Source of the DNA: Neocallimastix lanati (nom. inval.)
Lineage: Eukaryota; Neocallimastigomycota; Neocallimastigomycetes; Neocallimastigales; Neocallimastigaceae
Reading direction: 5' to 3'
Assembly (NCBI GenBank): GCA_016946835.1
Contig: JACVTC010000015.1
Span: 797,501 to 825,000, forward strand
DNA length: 27,500 nt
Made by a program: the position numbers and the translations under genes. Shown piece after piece: positions 1 to 8,683 of this stretch. The notes under the pieces are model-generated. The model was not told where the DNA came from. It searched no databases and saw only the letters and a list, made by a program, of their open reading frames with translations. Each line of letters opens with the position of its first letter. The first letter of the stretch is position 1.

Positions 1-72
1 AATTAAAAAAAAAAAATTTTTTTAACGGTCTTTCTTTGATATAACTTTTTAGCTTTAGAATCTACTAAATCT

Positions 73-1617
73 TTATTTCGTTAAACTTATACTTTTTTTT
101 TTATTTTTATTTAAATCTGCTCCATGTTTCTTCAAGCATTCTACTAAACTTTTATTTCCATGTTTACATGCAATAAATAATACTTTTTCACCATATTCAC
201 TTTCTTTATTTATATCTGCTCCATGTTCCACCAAATATTCTACTAAATCTTTATTTCCACTTTTACATGCATAAAATAATGGTGTTTCACCATTCCAATT
301 TTCTTTATTTATACTTGCACCTTGTTTTACCAAGTATTCTACTAAATCTTTATTTCCACTTTCACACGCATAAAATAATGGTATTTCTTTAAATATATTA
401 TCTTTATTTATATCTACTCCATGTCCCACCAAGTATTCTACTAAATTTTTGTTTCCACTTTTACATACAATAAATAATACTGTTTCACCATTCCAATTTT
501 CTTTATTTATATCTGCTCCATGTTCCACCAAGTATTCTACTAAATTTTGGTTTCCATTATTATATACAATAAATAATACTGTTTCATTATTACAGTTTTC
601 TTTATTTATATTTGCTCCATGTTCCACCAAGAATTCTACTAAATCTTTATTTTCATTTCTACATGCAATAAATAATACTGTTTCACCATTCCAATTTTCT
701 TTATTTATATCTGCTCCATGTTTCACTAAGTATTCCACTAAATCTTTATTTCCACTTCTACATGCAATAAATAATAATGTTTCACCATATCTATTTTCTT
801 TATTTATATCTGCTCCATGTTCCACCAAGTATTCTACTAAATTTTGGTTTCCATTATTATATACAATAAATAATACTGTTTCATTATTACAGTTTTCTTT
901 ATTTATATTTGCTCCATGTTCCACCAAGAATTCTACTAAATCTTTATTTTCATTTCTACATGCAATAAATAATACTGTTTCACCATATTTATTTTCTTTA
1001 TTTATATCTGCTCCATGTTCCACCAAGTATTCTACTAAATTTTGGTTTCCACTTTTACATACAATAAATAATGGTGTTTCATAATTCCAATTTTCTTTAT
1101 TTATATCTGCACCATGTTTTACCAAATATTCTACTAAATCTTTATTTCCACTTTCACATGCATAAAATAATGGTACTTCTTTAAACATATTATCTTTATT
1201 TATATCTACTCTATGTTCTACTAAATAATATATTAAATTTTTATTCATATTTTCAACTTTATAAGTCTTCCCATAACTAAGATTATAATAAAAATTACCT
1301 TCTTTTTCATAATCTATTATTATTTTATATTTATATTCAGAGATTTCCTTATTTAAATTTTTTGAAGAAATAAAAGCTTTATTTTTATACAGAAAAAGTA
1401 ACCATTTAATAAAGTCATTATCATAAACCTTTAAATTATCAAAAATAATTTTTAATAATTCCATTTCATTCTTCTCAATTAATAATTTTATTAAGGAAGA
1501 AGATATATATAAATCACGGGGATTATCGTTTATTAGACTTTTTAATCTTTTGGGTATAAGTTTATTTTCATTATATATTTCCAATAATATACCTTTCTTA
1601 TTTAAACTGTTGGTCAT
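73..1617 (-). CDS. Ankyrin-repeat protein, 514 aa
   Basis: The reading frame is complete, from ATG at 1617 to TAA at 73-75. Residues 1 to about 125 are a helical, lysine-rich region without clear repeats. From there to the C-terminus run about 12 units of 33 residues with the ankyrin pattern (GNKDLVEYLVKHGADINKEN, then a variable loop, ETPLFxACxS), so this is an ankyrin solenoid expected to bind other proteins. No signal peptide or membrane segment is seen, so a cytosolic or nuclear location is likely. The units are unusually alike, and units 3-4 are repeated exactly as units 6-7. The start is supported by an A-rich leader just upstream on the coding strand and by the loss of coding character before it. 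Codon use is very AT-rich, unlike the SH3 gene at 9625-16383. Large families of such proteins occur in anaerobic fungi, but the specific role is unknown. Confidence 0.9.
   Translation of the reverse strand: MTNSLNKKGILLEIYNENKLIPKRLKSLINDNPRDLYISSSLIKLLIEKNEMELLKIIFDNLKVYDNDFIKWLLFLYKNKAFISSKNLNKEISEYKYKIIIDYEKEGNFYYNLSYGKTYKVENMNKNLIYYLVEHRVDINKDNMFKEVPLFYACESGNKDLVEYLVKHGADINKENWNYETPLFIVCKSGNQNLVEYLVEHGADINKENKYGETVLFIACRNENKDLVEFLVEHGANINKENCNNETVLFIVYNNGNQNLVEYLVEHGADINKENRYGETLLFIACRSGNKDLVEYLVKHGADINKENWNGETVLFIACRNENKDLVEFLVEHGANINKENCNNETVLFIVYNNGNQNLVEYLVEHGADINKENWNGETVLFIVCKSGNKNLVEYLVGHGVDINKDNIFKEIPLFYACESGNKDLVEYLVKQGASINKENWNGETPLFYACKSGNKDLVEYLVEHGADINKESEYGEKVLFIACKHGNKSLVECLKKHGADLNKNKKKSISLTK
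496..986 (-). repeat. Internal duplication of three ankyrin units (period 297 bp)
   Basis: Bases 496-689 are identical to 793-986, a 194-nt match offset by 297 bp, which is exactly three 99-bp ankyrin units. The reading frame is preserved. This is a recent in-frame tandem duplication, most simply explained by unequal exchange between repeats. Confidence 0.9.
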
Positions 1618-2079
1618 GTTTATTTTATTTCCTTTTTTTTTTTTTTTTTTTTGGTTTTACTAATAATTTTTTTGAAAATTAATTATTCTCATAATAAATA
1701 AAAATATGTATAAATAATAATTATAGATATATTTTATATATTTTAATTAATTATATATATCAAATAAAATTAAAAATTTAAAAGAAAAAAAAATAAAATA
1801 AAAATAAAACAAAAAAATAAAAAAAAAAAATAATAAAATGATAAAATGATAACTTTTTACAGAGACGATTAAAAAAAAAAATGGAAATAAAATAAAAAAA
1901 AAAATTTTTTTTTTCATTATTAAAAAAATTAAATAAATTAAAAATTTAATTTCATATTAAATTTTGTTAAATGACAATAATTAATATTTTCTATAAAATT
2001 GAACCAATTAGAATTAATTTATCTTTAGTTCCATAAATAAAATGAAATAAAATGAATTTAAAAAAGATGCTCTTCATTA

Positions 2080-2133
<54 letters not shown>

Positions 2134-2878
2134 ATAATAAAAATAAAAATAAAAATAAAAATAAAATAAGCAAGAACTTCATTTTAAAATAAAATTGTTG
2201 TATTATATTAAAATAGATTTTTATAATTTTATTGATCAGACATAAAAAACAAAAATTTTTATATATTATATTTTTTAAATTCAACTTATTAATGCTCAAT
2301 AATGTACAAAAGATTGTTTTAATAAAAAGTTTATTTAGTATAAAATTTAATACAAAATTTAATTAATCATTTAAAATTATAAATTTAATTAACACTAAAA
2401 TTAAAATTTTTCTTTTGTCAACTATACTATTTTATCTATTAAAATACATCTTTTTTTTTTTTTTTATAAATATAACTTCCTTTTCATTATATTTATAAAA
2501 CTAGATATTACAAATTTATAAAACCTTTTTTTTTTTTTTTATTTTTATTAAAAAAATTCTTCCTTCAAAAAAAATCCTTTTTTTTTTTTTTTTTCTTTTT
2601 TTTTTTTTTTTTATATAAAATAATTTTTTAATTATTACTATATTAATATTAATGTATTTTTTTTTTCTGTTGTCGTTTTTTTTAATGAATTTCTTTTTAT
2701 TTAGAAAGACTTTTTTTTTTTTTTTATTATAAAAAGATTAAATTTAATTTAATTTAATTTAATATTTTGATTTAATTAACTATGGAATCAAAATTTTATA
2801 ATATAATAACTATAATTACATGCATTTCCTACGAAAATTTAATTTTTCTTTTTTTTTTTAATTTTGATGAAAGGAATT
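1618..2878. other. AT-rich spacer without a gene
   Basis: Only A/T-rich low-complexity sequence is seen: A and T homopolymers of 10-50 bases, AAAAT and TTTAA short repeats, and no reading frame with protein-like composition. A 102-codon frame on the minus strand at 1991-2299 exists only because the 50-base A run reads as polyphenylalanine; I do not regard it as a gene. The part next to 1618 must hold the promoter of the ankyrin gene, but no specific element stands out. Confidence 0.7.
2082..2131 (+). repeat. A50 homopolymer followed by ATA/AAAAT repeats
   Basis: There are fifty consecutive A residues, then ATAATAATA and several AAAAT units up to about 2167. An AATAAA hexamer lies about 45 bases upstream at 2035-2041. 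It could be the fossil poly(A) tail of a plus-strand retrocopy, but no recognisable body precedes it, so simple homopolymer expansion is equally likely. Confidence 0.6.
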
Positions 2879-2966
2879 TTAAGATACAAAATTATGATCT
2901 TCATTGGTTGCGCTAGCCCTGCTGGCCTGTCTTACTGTTTCTTCAGCATTAATACTCTTGGTAGTA
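2879..2966 (-). CDS. Possible 3' end of an interrupted gene (about 29 codons)
   Basis: Read on the minus strand, about 29 codons end at a TAA at 2879-2881. The peptide includes KSINAEETVRQASRASATNE and ends HNFVS. Composition and GC content are far above the flanking AT sequence and look like coding DNA. It abuts the poly(A) end of the LINE at 2971, so it may be the last part of a host gene that the LINE entered. I found no matching upstream part beyond the LINE 5' end (above 7200), and the product is not recognised. It could instead be older element debris. Confidence 0.35.
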
Positions 2967-3216
2967 GTAGTTTTTTTTTTTTTTTTTTTAGACTAGGAAT
3001 AAACTTTATTTAATAATATTATTTTTTTTTTTAAAAAATACATGAAGTTTAAATACATGAAATTTTTTTTTTTTTTTTATATTAATATTAAAAAACTACG
3101 TTATGAGATTCGAGGACGAAATGGCCTCTAACTCTTTCCATTCATCGAAGATAACTTCCATGTGGATGAAAATTATCATTCGAATCTGTATCAGAATTTC
3201 TTCTTTGCCTTATCGT

Positions 3217-3235
3217 TACGACGTCGACGCTCTTG
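3217..3235 (-). repeat. 19-nt GC-rich block shared by both LINE copies (copy 1)
   Basis: TACGACGTCGACGCTCTTG is identical to 8341-8359 and lies at the end of the coding region in both LINE copies. It is strikingly CpG-rich for this DNA. It could encode conserved C-terminal residues (two frames possible, one arginine-rich) or be a 3' RNA recognition element. Confidence 0.75.
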
Positions 3236-3601
3236 ACAACGGTATAGGTCTAACACTATACAAATCGATCATGGTGTAAAAATCACCAATCACAATAGGC
3301 ATAACGTTAGTAAGGAATTCCGCAAGCCCCACAAAATATGAAATCGGGAAAGAAGACTCGTTCGAAGGTGATTGAAAAATATTATTAATATATCGCCTTC
3401 TTTCCCCCGAGCCGATCTTTAAGATTTCAAATACTGCATTTCCGCCAAGAAGGAGACACAGCACGTAAAAATTGATATTATCATCAAAATCTTCCTCTTT
3501 ATCATCAGGAATGTTCAATGATTTCTCATTGAACAATTAGAGAAAAATTAATAAAAATTTCATCAACAAAGGGAATGAAATGTTGCCTAAATTCTTCAAA
3601 T

Positions 3602-6056
3602 TTAGGACATAAAAGTATCCAGTGTGTTAAAATTAGGTATGCTGTTACTCTCACCACAACAAGGGCAGTATGTTGGGCAATTTTCTGATACTAGATTACT
3701 TCTAACATACGTTTTTACATCAAATTTGAATCCACATTTAATTCGTCCAATCCAAAAAAATCCAAGAGAAAATTGTGAATATTTAAGTGATAGACGTTGA
3801 ATAAATTTTTTAAAACCAAATTTAAATTTCTTGTATTTTGTAGATCTGATCGCAGGAGTGCTTAAATAATGAATATTTTCCCAGTAAAACTTCCTTATTT
3901 CTCCAGGAAGTTTATTATTGTGCTTGTGTACTGCTAAATTCCGTGCTTTTTTCGTCCATGAATAGTGAGAAAGTGTAGGTATATTTTTTTTGACTAAATG
4001 AGAAATAATACAAGAAGAATCTTTCCACTTTTTAAAGCATCGAATCATCGCCATAGCACAAAAACTAGCTATAGGAGGTATAGAAAGTTCCTTAGACATA
4101 TTGTAAATTGAAGTATTGGAGGTTTTATTTTTAAACCCGAAACTCCAGTACAAACCTCGATTAAAAGCAGTTTGAGCTTTTTCAGTATTCTTTTTATTTG
4201 AACCAAGTAAGGGAGCATAATAAAGAACTGAACTAAGGACAAAAGAAACTAGTATACGAGTTTTAAAGTAGAAAGGAACATTCCTATTGGTTAAAAATCT
4301 AAAGAAAGAGTTAACTGTATAATTAATTTTACTATTCATCTTAGCAATAATAGGTTTTAAATCCAACGATTCATTAAAAGGTATACCAAGATATGTATAT
4401 TGATTAGTGTTTGGTATATAGTTCATACCAAGTCTAAAAGTAGGATTTTCATAATGTCTTGAAGGTATAAAATTCTTTGGTTTAACAACTAGTGTAGCGC
4501 ATTTATTGATTCCAAAGGTCATTTCATTTTTAATACCCCAATCATGAGCAATATTCAAAAGGTTTTTAAGTGAAGATTTTGTAGGAGCTAATAATACAAT
4601 ATCATCAGCAAATAATCCACCACAACACTTTTTCTTTTCAGTAATCACACCATAACTTTTACATTTATCAAAAATATCATTGATAAATATATTGAATAAA
4701 ATAGGAGAGAGAGGACACCCTTGGCAAACACCATGGTGTATTGGAAATTCTTTTGAAAGTTTACCATTAAAGTTTGCACGAGCTTTCGAGGTAAGGTATA
4801 GATTAGTAATGAATTGAAGGCATTTACCACGAATACCAAGATAATTTAGTTTAGTAAGTATATTGTAAATTGGAACTGAATCATAAGCTTTTTTAAGGTC
4901 AAGAAAGGCAAGAAAGGTAAATTTATCCTTAAATTTTCTTCTTTGACAAATTTCACGAATGGATACAAATAAACTAATACATTCTTCTTTATTTCTAAAA
5001 CCAAACTGTTCTGGTCTAATTATTCCATTAGAAAAAGCATAGTCCGATATTCTTTTAGTGACAATTTTTGATAGAATTTTTAAACCTACATTGATGAGTG
5101 AAATACCACGATAATTATTACAATCTGAAAGATCCCCTTTTTTAGGAATAGAAACAATAGAAGCAGAGTTCCATTCATTAGGAAAGTCACCATCCCAAAT
5201 TTTATTAAAAAGTAATAACAGACACTTTGCACAATCGGAATAAGTAACCTCTTGATTAGAGTCATCCTGAGAAGAATTTCTACTCTCAGAATTAAAAAAT
5301 GCTTTAAAAAATTCTGTAGGTATACCATCAGGACCAGGTGCTTTGTTATTTTTCATTGAAAGAACAGTTGAATGAATTTCTGACATGGAAATAGGTTGAT
5401 TAATATCCCATGATTCCTGAGGAGTAGAAGAATTATTAAGTATTCTTTTCCAATAATTTTCATTAAGACTGTGACCAGTTATATCAGAAGCAAGTTCTTC
5501 ATAGTGTTCTGCAAAACGATTGAGTTGATCTTCTTGGGATACTAGAACATTACCTTCTTTATCTTTAATGTATACAGGTGATTGGGAAGGAGAGTAAGAA
5601 GGTTTAGAAATTTTCTTAAGTCCAGACCAACCACGCTGGGCATCATTTTTTAAGAAACATTCGCCGATGGAATGAATCAAATTTTTAAATCTAATATTCC
5701 TAATATTTCTTTTAATACTAATGATATAATCAGAAAGAACTCTATATTCTTTTGAGAGATCACAAAATTCTTGAAGATTTGACAAATCATTACGAAGTTT
5801 AAAATTTTTAATCCTTTTATAAAATAAATGTTTTTCATGTGATAATTTCTTAATATAAGCAGGACAATGGAACGCTGAACCCTGTAAATTTGTAGGAACT
5901 CTTGCTTGAATGTCATCGCCTATTTTATTTGCTGTGTCAAGAAGTTTTTTAACCATTGTATTAGAGTCTAGATTATCATTATGTTCAAATTCATCCAGTA
6001 AACATGTGAATTTATTATGAGAGAAGATTGCTTCAACGTTTATCCCTACAAATTCG
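3602..6056 (-). CDS. LINE reverse transcriptase domain, longest intact open segment
   Basis: This is the largest uninterrupted part of the LINE protein, about 815 codons. It reads through a linker into the reverse transcriptase, with finger motifs KAPGPDGIPTEFF and YRGISL, motif A FLDLKKAYDS (about 4875-4910), motif B GVCQGCPLSPILFN, catalytic motif C FADD (4601-4612), motif D GINKCATLVV and motif E YLGIPFN. A thumb and C-terminal region ending in the CPCCG half of a zinc knuckle follows. FADD in place of YADD is usual for many LINEs. In life this domain would copy element RNA at a nicked target site. The frame stays open to 6181, but upstream of about 6040 the true coding frame is another one (it carries SDHLPL), so an ATG at 6181 is not the real start. 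The clade cannot be fixed by eye. Confidence 0.92.
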
Positions 6057-6059
6057 ATT

Positions 6060-7193
6060 AGACCACTTAATTTGTTTATCCCGAGGGGGAGTAACAAAAC
6101 CATCAGGAGATATTTTTTTACAAGAAAGAATAAGTGGTAAATGGTCAGAGATGTCATTAAAAGAGTAGCATACAGAAGCAATATACAGATAATTTCTTAA
6201 TTTATCGTTCACTACTATAAAATCAATACAAGAATTCTTTCCACCATTAAACCAAGTAAATTGATGACCAACCATATCCATAACAAACCATTGAGGGGAA
6301 ATTCTAAGAATAAGATCTTTGAGTTGTTGCTTAGTCATGTTGAAATCACCAACAATAGCCGAAGGGTTATTCTGATGGTTCTTGAGCCAATTAGCAAAAT
6401 CAGTTTCCGCTTTTTCTCTAGTGTCTTTGTGTTTTTTTGCTAGGGATGTAAATGTTCCCTAAAGAACATCTGACACCCCAAAAAGAGAATATATTTACTG
6501 AGAGTATATATCTATATTCAAAATCATCATTAGTGAATTGGCAGGAGGAGTGCACACCTATATAAAGGCCCCTCATACCAGGGATTTTTTTTGTCCGCAC
6601 GTCTCAGTACTGTTCTATAATGATTAAGGAATGGATATGAGTTAGAAAAGGAGTTAAGGAATGAACTATTACCGACTTCTTGAAGACAAATACAAATAGG
6701 ATTAAAGATTGAATTAAAATTGATAAGTCCGTCACGTTTTTCAGAATTCCAACCATTTATGTTCCAGCTAATACAGAGGTTGAAATATTTAGTATTCGAG
6801 AAAGGGTTAGCATACAGGAGGCTTTCAGAGATGGGGATTGAGGGTTCAGAATAATACCTGGTTCTATTATGATTAACATTACTAAATGTGCGTATCCTTG
6901 AAGTAATCTTCCATTTTATTCTTTTAACAGGTAAGTGCTTAGTAATCAAATAAATAACCTTCAAATAATCAGTACAATTATTATAGTTAACTCTTAAGGA
7001 TGAAGTAGTTTTCCATATTAATATAGTGTTTTTTAACGATTCCATGAACAACTTCATTACAATTTGATATCTTTTTGCTTAAAAATTCCCATAGTCTACT
7101 TTCAGTCCAAGATTCAAGATCATGAATGAAAATTAAAACAAATTTATCATGGTCAGGACCATAAAGTCGCAGACCTCTTCGTATAGTTGACAT
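6060..7193 (-). pseudogene. LINE N-terminal region and APE-type endonuclease, spread over four frames
   Basis: Four consecutive frame segments make up this part: 7193 to about 7034, 7034 to about 6592, 6592 to about 6438, and 6438 to about 6041. Joined, they give an N-terminal region and an endonuclease/exonuclease/phosphatase-family domain. The metal- and DNA-binding motifs are visible: WNIN, LQE, GDFN, IDFIV and SDHLPL. In LINEs this enzyme nicks the target to prime reverse transcription. Each break is an apparent single-base excess in an A run of the coding strand. Confidence 0.82.
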
Positions 7194-7200
7194 AATAAAA

Positions 7201-7744
7201 TAAAAAAACTTATCTATATTAATAAAAGGTTAAGTGTAATATAAAAATAAAAAAATAAAATTAGTAAAAAATTAAAAAATTAAAAAAAAATAAAAATTTA
7301 TTGCTGTTGTCTTCTCTTTCGTGTATATTGTTTGCTAAAACTTGTTTGTTATTCTTTCTTTTTGTGTTGACTAGTTTTTAATTAATGATTTTCAATTATA
7401 AATTCCTGTTTTATGTAAAAATTTCTGTAAAATAATCATATATAATATAAAATTTAAATGTTAATGAAATAATAGTTGTGAAAAACTATAAAAAGATTCC
7501 CATCCGTTAAATAATGTCTCAAACACAAGCTTTGGAGTGAATCAATCTCCTACAATTCCATTTTACAATAGCTACATGAGAGTATAAATAATACTATAGA
7601 AAAAAACATATACAAAATAATGCTAAAGTAAAAAATACAATAGATTCATTACAATGATAATATGTAGAAACTACATGATATTATTAATTATACAACTCCA
7701 ATGTTACTACATATCCAGTTTAAGACATTATAGAACGTCAAGTT
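7201..7744. other. Spacer between LINE 5' end and decayed gene
   Basis: The first part is AT-rich low complexity that may include the LINE 5' UTR (7200-7330). The second part, about 7490-7740, is more complex in composition, but I could not read a convincing protein from it on either strand. It may be decayed coding sequence belonging to the fragment at 7745-8570. Confidence 0.45.
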
Positions 7745-7948
7745 CACTTTCTACAGTCCTCCAGTATTCCAGATTTCTCTCTTCGTACTAGAAGCCACTT
7801 TAGAAAGGATAACCATTGATTATCATCAGAATCACAGAAAGCTGTAATTTAGTACACCTGATATAGGTTATTCCTTTTCCATCAACCCTCCATGGACCTG
7901 GAAAAACAGTCCACTTCATTGGGGATTTTTCAATTAATTCTTCAAATT

Positions 7949-7957
7949 CATCTAAAT

Positions 7958-7963
<6 letters not shown>
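7949..7963. repeat. Target-site duplication, left copy (15 bp)
   Basis: CATCTAAATTATGAT directly precedes the T run of the truncated LINE and is identical to 8413-8427 at its other end. Confidence 0.9.
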
Positions 7964-8003
<40 letters not shown>

Positions 8004-8412
8004 CAGGGAAGAGAATACACTTCCAAAACTTTATTAAATTTTATTTTAAAAAATACATGTAGGTGAAAAGTACATTTGAAATTAAAAAATAAAAAATTAA
8101 AAAATAAAAAAAAATAAAAAAGCTCGAAAATACTATGTATTTCGGCAAGTTGTACTATACGGGATTTTTTCCCTTCCTATCAAATAAAAAAGAAATATAA
8201 CCTAGAAGTAACATCTTTAAAATAGATAGTGTGGTGTCCACTAAACTCTCCCCGGACTCATCATTTATTGAACCACTAGGGAGAGATTCATCCTTCGTAG
8301 CAATAGATGACGATCCTGTATTATCATTATGCCTTATCAGTACGACGTCGACGCTCTTGGATAAGTTTGGTATTTTGCAATACCTATCAAATAATAGCTC
8401 AAACGTCTGTTC
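7964..8412 (-). mobile_element. 5'-truncated LINE copy (about 450 bp)
   Basis: A 38-base T run (7963-8000) is the poly(A) tail of a minus-strand element. Beside it is a 3' UTR similar to that of the large LINE (AGAC, ACTTTATT, AAAAAATACATG). The rest encodes only the C-terminal end, including FELLFDRYCKIPNLSK, comparable with FYTMIDLYSVRPIPLSR in the large copy, and the shared 19-nt GC-rich block. The copy is bracketed by a perfect 15-bp target-site duplication. The copies differ substantially, so they are related members of one family rather than siblings. An apparent 86-codon frame starting at 8415 borrows its ATG from the target-site duplication and is not a gene. Confidence 0.88.
8341..8359 (-). 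repeat. 19-nt GC-rich block shared by both LINE copies (copy 2)
   Basis: It is identical to 3217-3235; similarity extends a few bases further (GCCTTATC precedes both on the plus strand). Confidence 0.75.
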
Positions 8413-8427
8413 CATCTAAATTATGAT
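8413..8427. repeat. Target-site duplication, right copy (15 bp)
   Basis: CATCTAAATTATGAT directly follows the truncated 5' end of the LINE copy and matches 7949-7963 exactly. Confidence 0.9.
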
Positions 8428-8574
8428 AAGAACCTCTTCTTTTTTAATGGCTTTATATAATTTCATTTTGAGTTTTTGCAAATTAAATATTTTCTGTGAG
8501 CCAAGATAGGTATTAGTTATCAGTTTTAGGTAATTTGTTACTACCAATAAGTTAAAAATAAAATAAAACTTTAT

Positions 8575-8652
8575 AGGACACTTTTAAAATAGATAATAAA
8601 AATATTATATAATTTTACACACTCTCTCTTTTTCTTTTTCTTTTTCTTTAAT

Positions 8653-8683
<31 letters not shown>

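Larger units (their letters stand above)
3216..7193 (-). pseudogene. LINE ORF2-like polyprotein (EN-RT-zinc knuckle), frame broken six times
   Basis: The protein would start MSTIRRGLRLYG at 7193. About 100 N-terminal residues may form an RNA-binding fold. The endonuclease follows, with motifs WNINGW (about 6720-6785), LQE, GDFN (6336-6350), IDFIV and SDHLPL (6132-6149). Then come the reverse transcriptase, the zinc knuckle CPCC...HWILLC, and a C-terminal region containing LLGG and VMPIVIGDFY. Continuity needs six frame changes, near 7029-7034 (T6), 6585-6592 (T8), 6432-6438 (T7), 6039-6041 (T3), 3629-3632 (A4) and 3535-3536 (A2). Every one is a +1 shift that loss of one base would undo, and no other in-frame stop interrupts the chain. 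All catalytic motifs are present. It is therefore a very young pseudogene, a copy with sequence errors, or a protein using frameshifting. The last residues are uncertain because two frames are plausible after about 3235. Confidence 0.8.
2971..7200 (-). mobile_element. Non-LTR retrotransposon (LINE), nearly full-length
   Basis: The element lies on the minus strand. Its 3' end is the 19-base T run at 2971-2989, a poly(A) tail on the coding strand. A short 3' UTR (2990 to about 3190) follows, then one long coding region of about 1,320 codons up to an ATG at 7193. The coding region carries an APE-type endonuclease, a reverse transcriptase and a C-x2-C...H-x4-C zinc knuckle, the standard order for LINE ORF2 proteins; no RNase H or integrase is seen. 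The 3' UTR resembles that of the truncated copy at 7964-8412 (TTTAGAC, ACTTTATT, AAAAAATACATG). I found no convincing target-site duplication, so the exact 5' boundary near 7200 is an estimate. Confidence 0.9.
7745..8570 (-). pseudogene. Decayed protein-coding fragment interrupted by a LINE copy
   Basis: Leaving out the LINE copy at 7964-8412, the minus strand shows three open stretches. About 8555-8428 gives NYLKLITNTYLGSQKIFN and KLYKAIKKEEVL. About 7963-7830 gives NLDEFEELIEKSPMKWTVFP followed by GPWRVDGKGITYIRCTK. About 7830-7760 gives DDNQWLSFLKWLL. They join only through frameshifts of the -1 type and short overlaps in other frames, with stops after each, so the gene is dead. The family is not recognised. 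The GKGITYIRC part faintly recalls the cysteine/tryptophan modules found at the N-termini of some transposases, but that is only a resemblance. The LINE insertion falls between the first two stretches. Confidence 0.5.

Noticed and set aside
449-1084. 211-codon plus-strand frame opposite the ankyrin repeats
   Set aside because: It is the antisense of 99-bp repeats; because the unit length is a multiple of three, the shadow frame stays open. The composition is a mirror of the sense codons.
1991-2299. 102-codon minus-strand frame
   Set aside because: The core is polyphenylalanine from a 50-base A run; no protein-like composition.
6033-6181. ATG at 6181 as the start of the reverse-transcriptase protein
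   Set aside because: Between 6041 and 6181 the SDHLPL endonuclease motif is encoded in another frame, so the true coding frame there is different; the 6181 start is accidental.
2960-7500. Target-site duplication for the large LINE
   Set aside because: I searched for the GGTAGTAGTAG flank of the poly(A) end near the 5' end (7200-7960) and found no match.
8155-8415. 86-codon minus-strand frame as a small gene
   Set aside because: Its ATG lies in the target-site duplication and the rest is the C-terminal end and 3' UTR of a truncated LINE.
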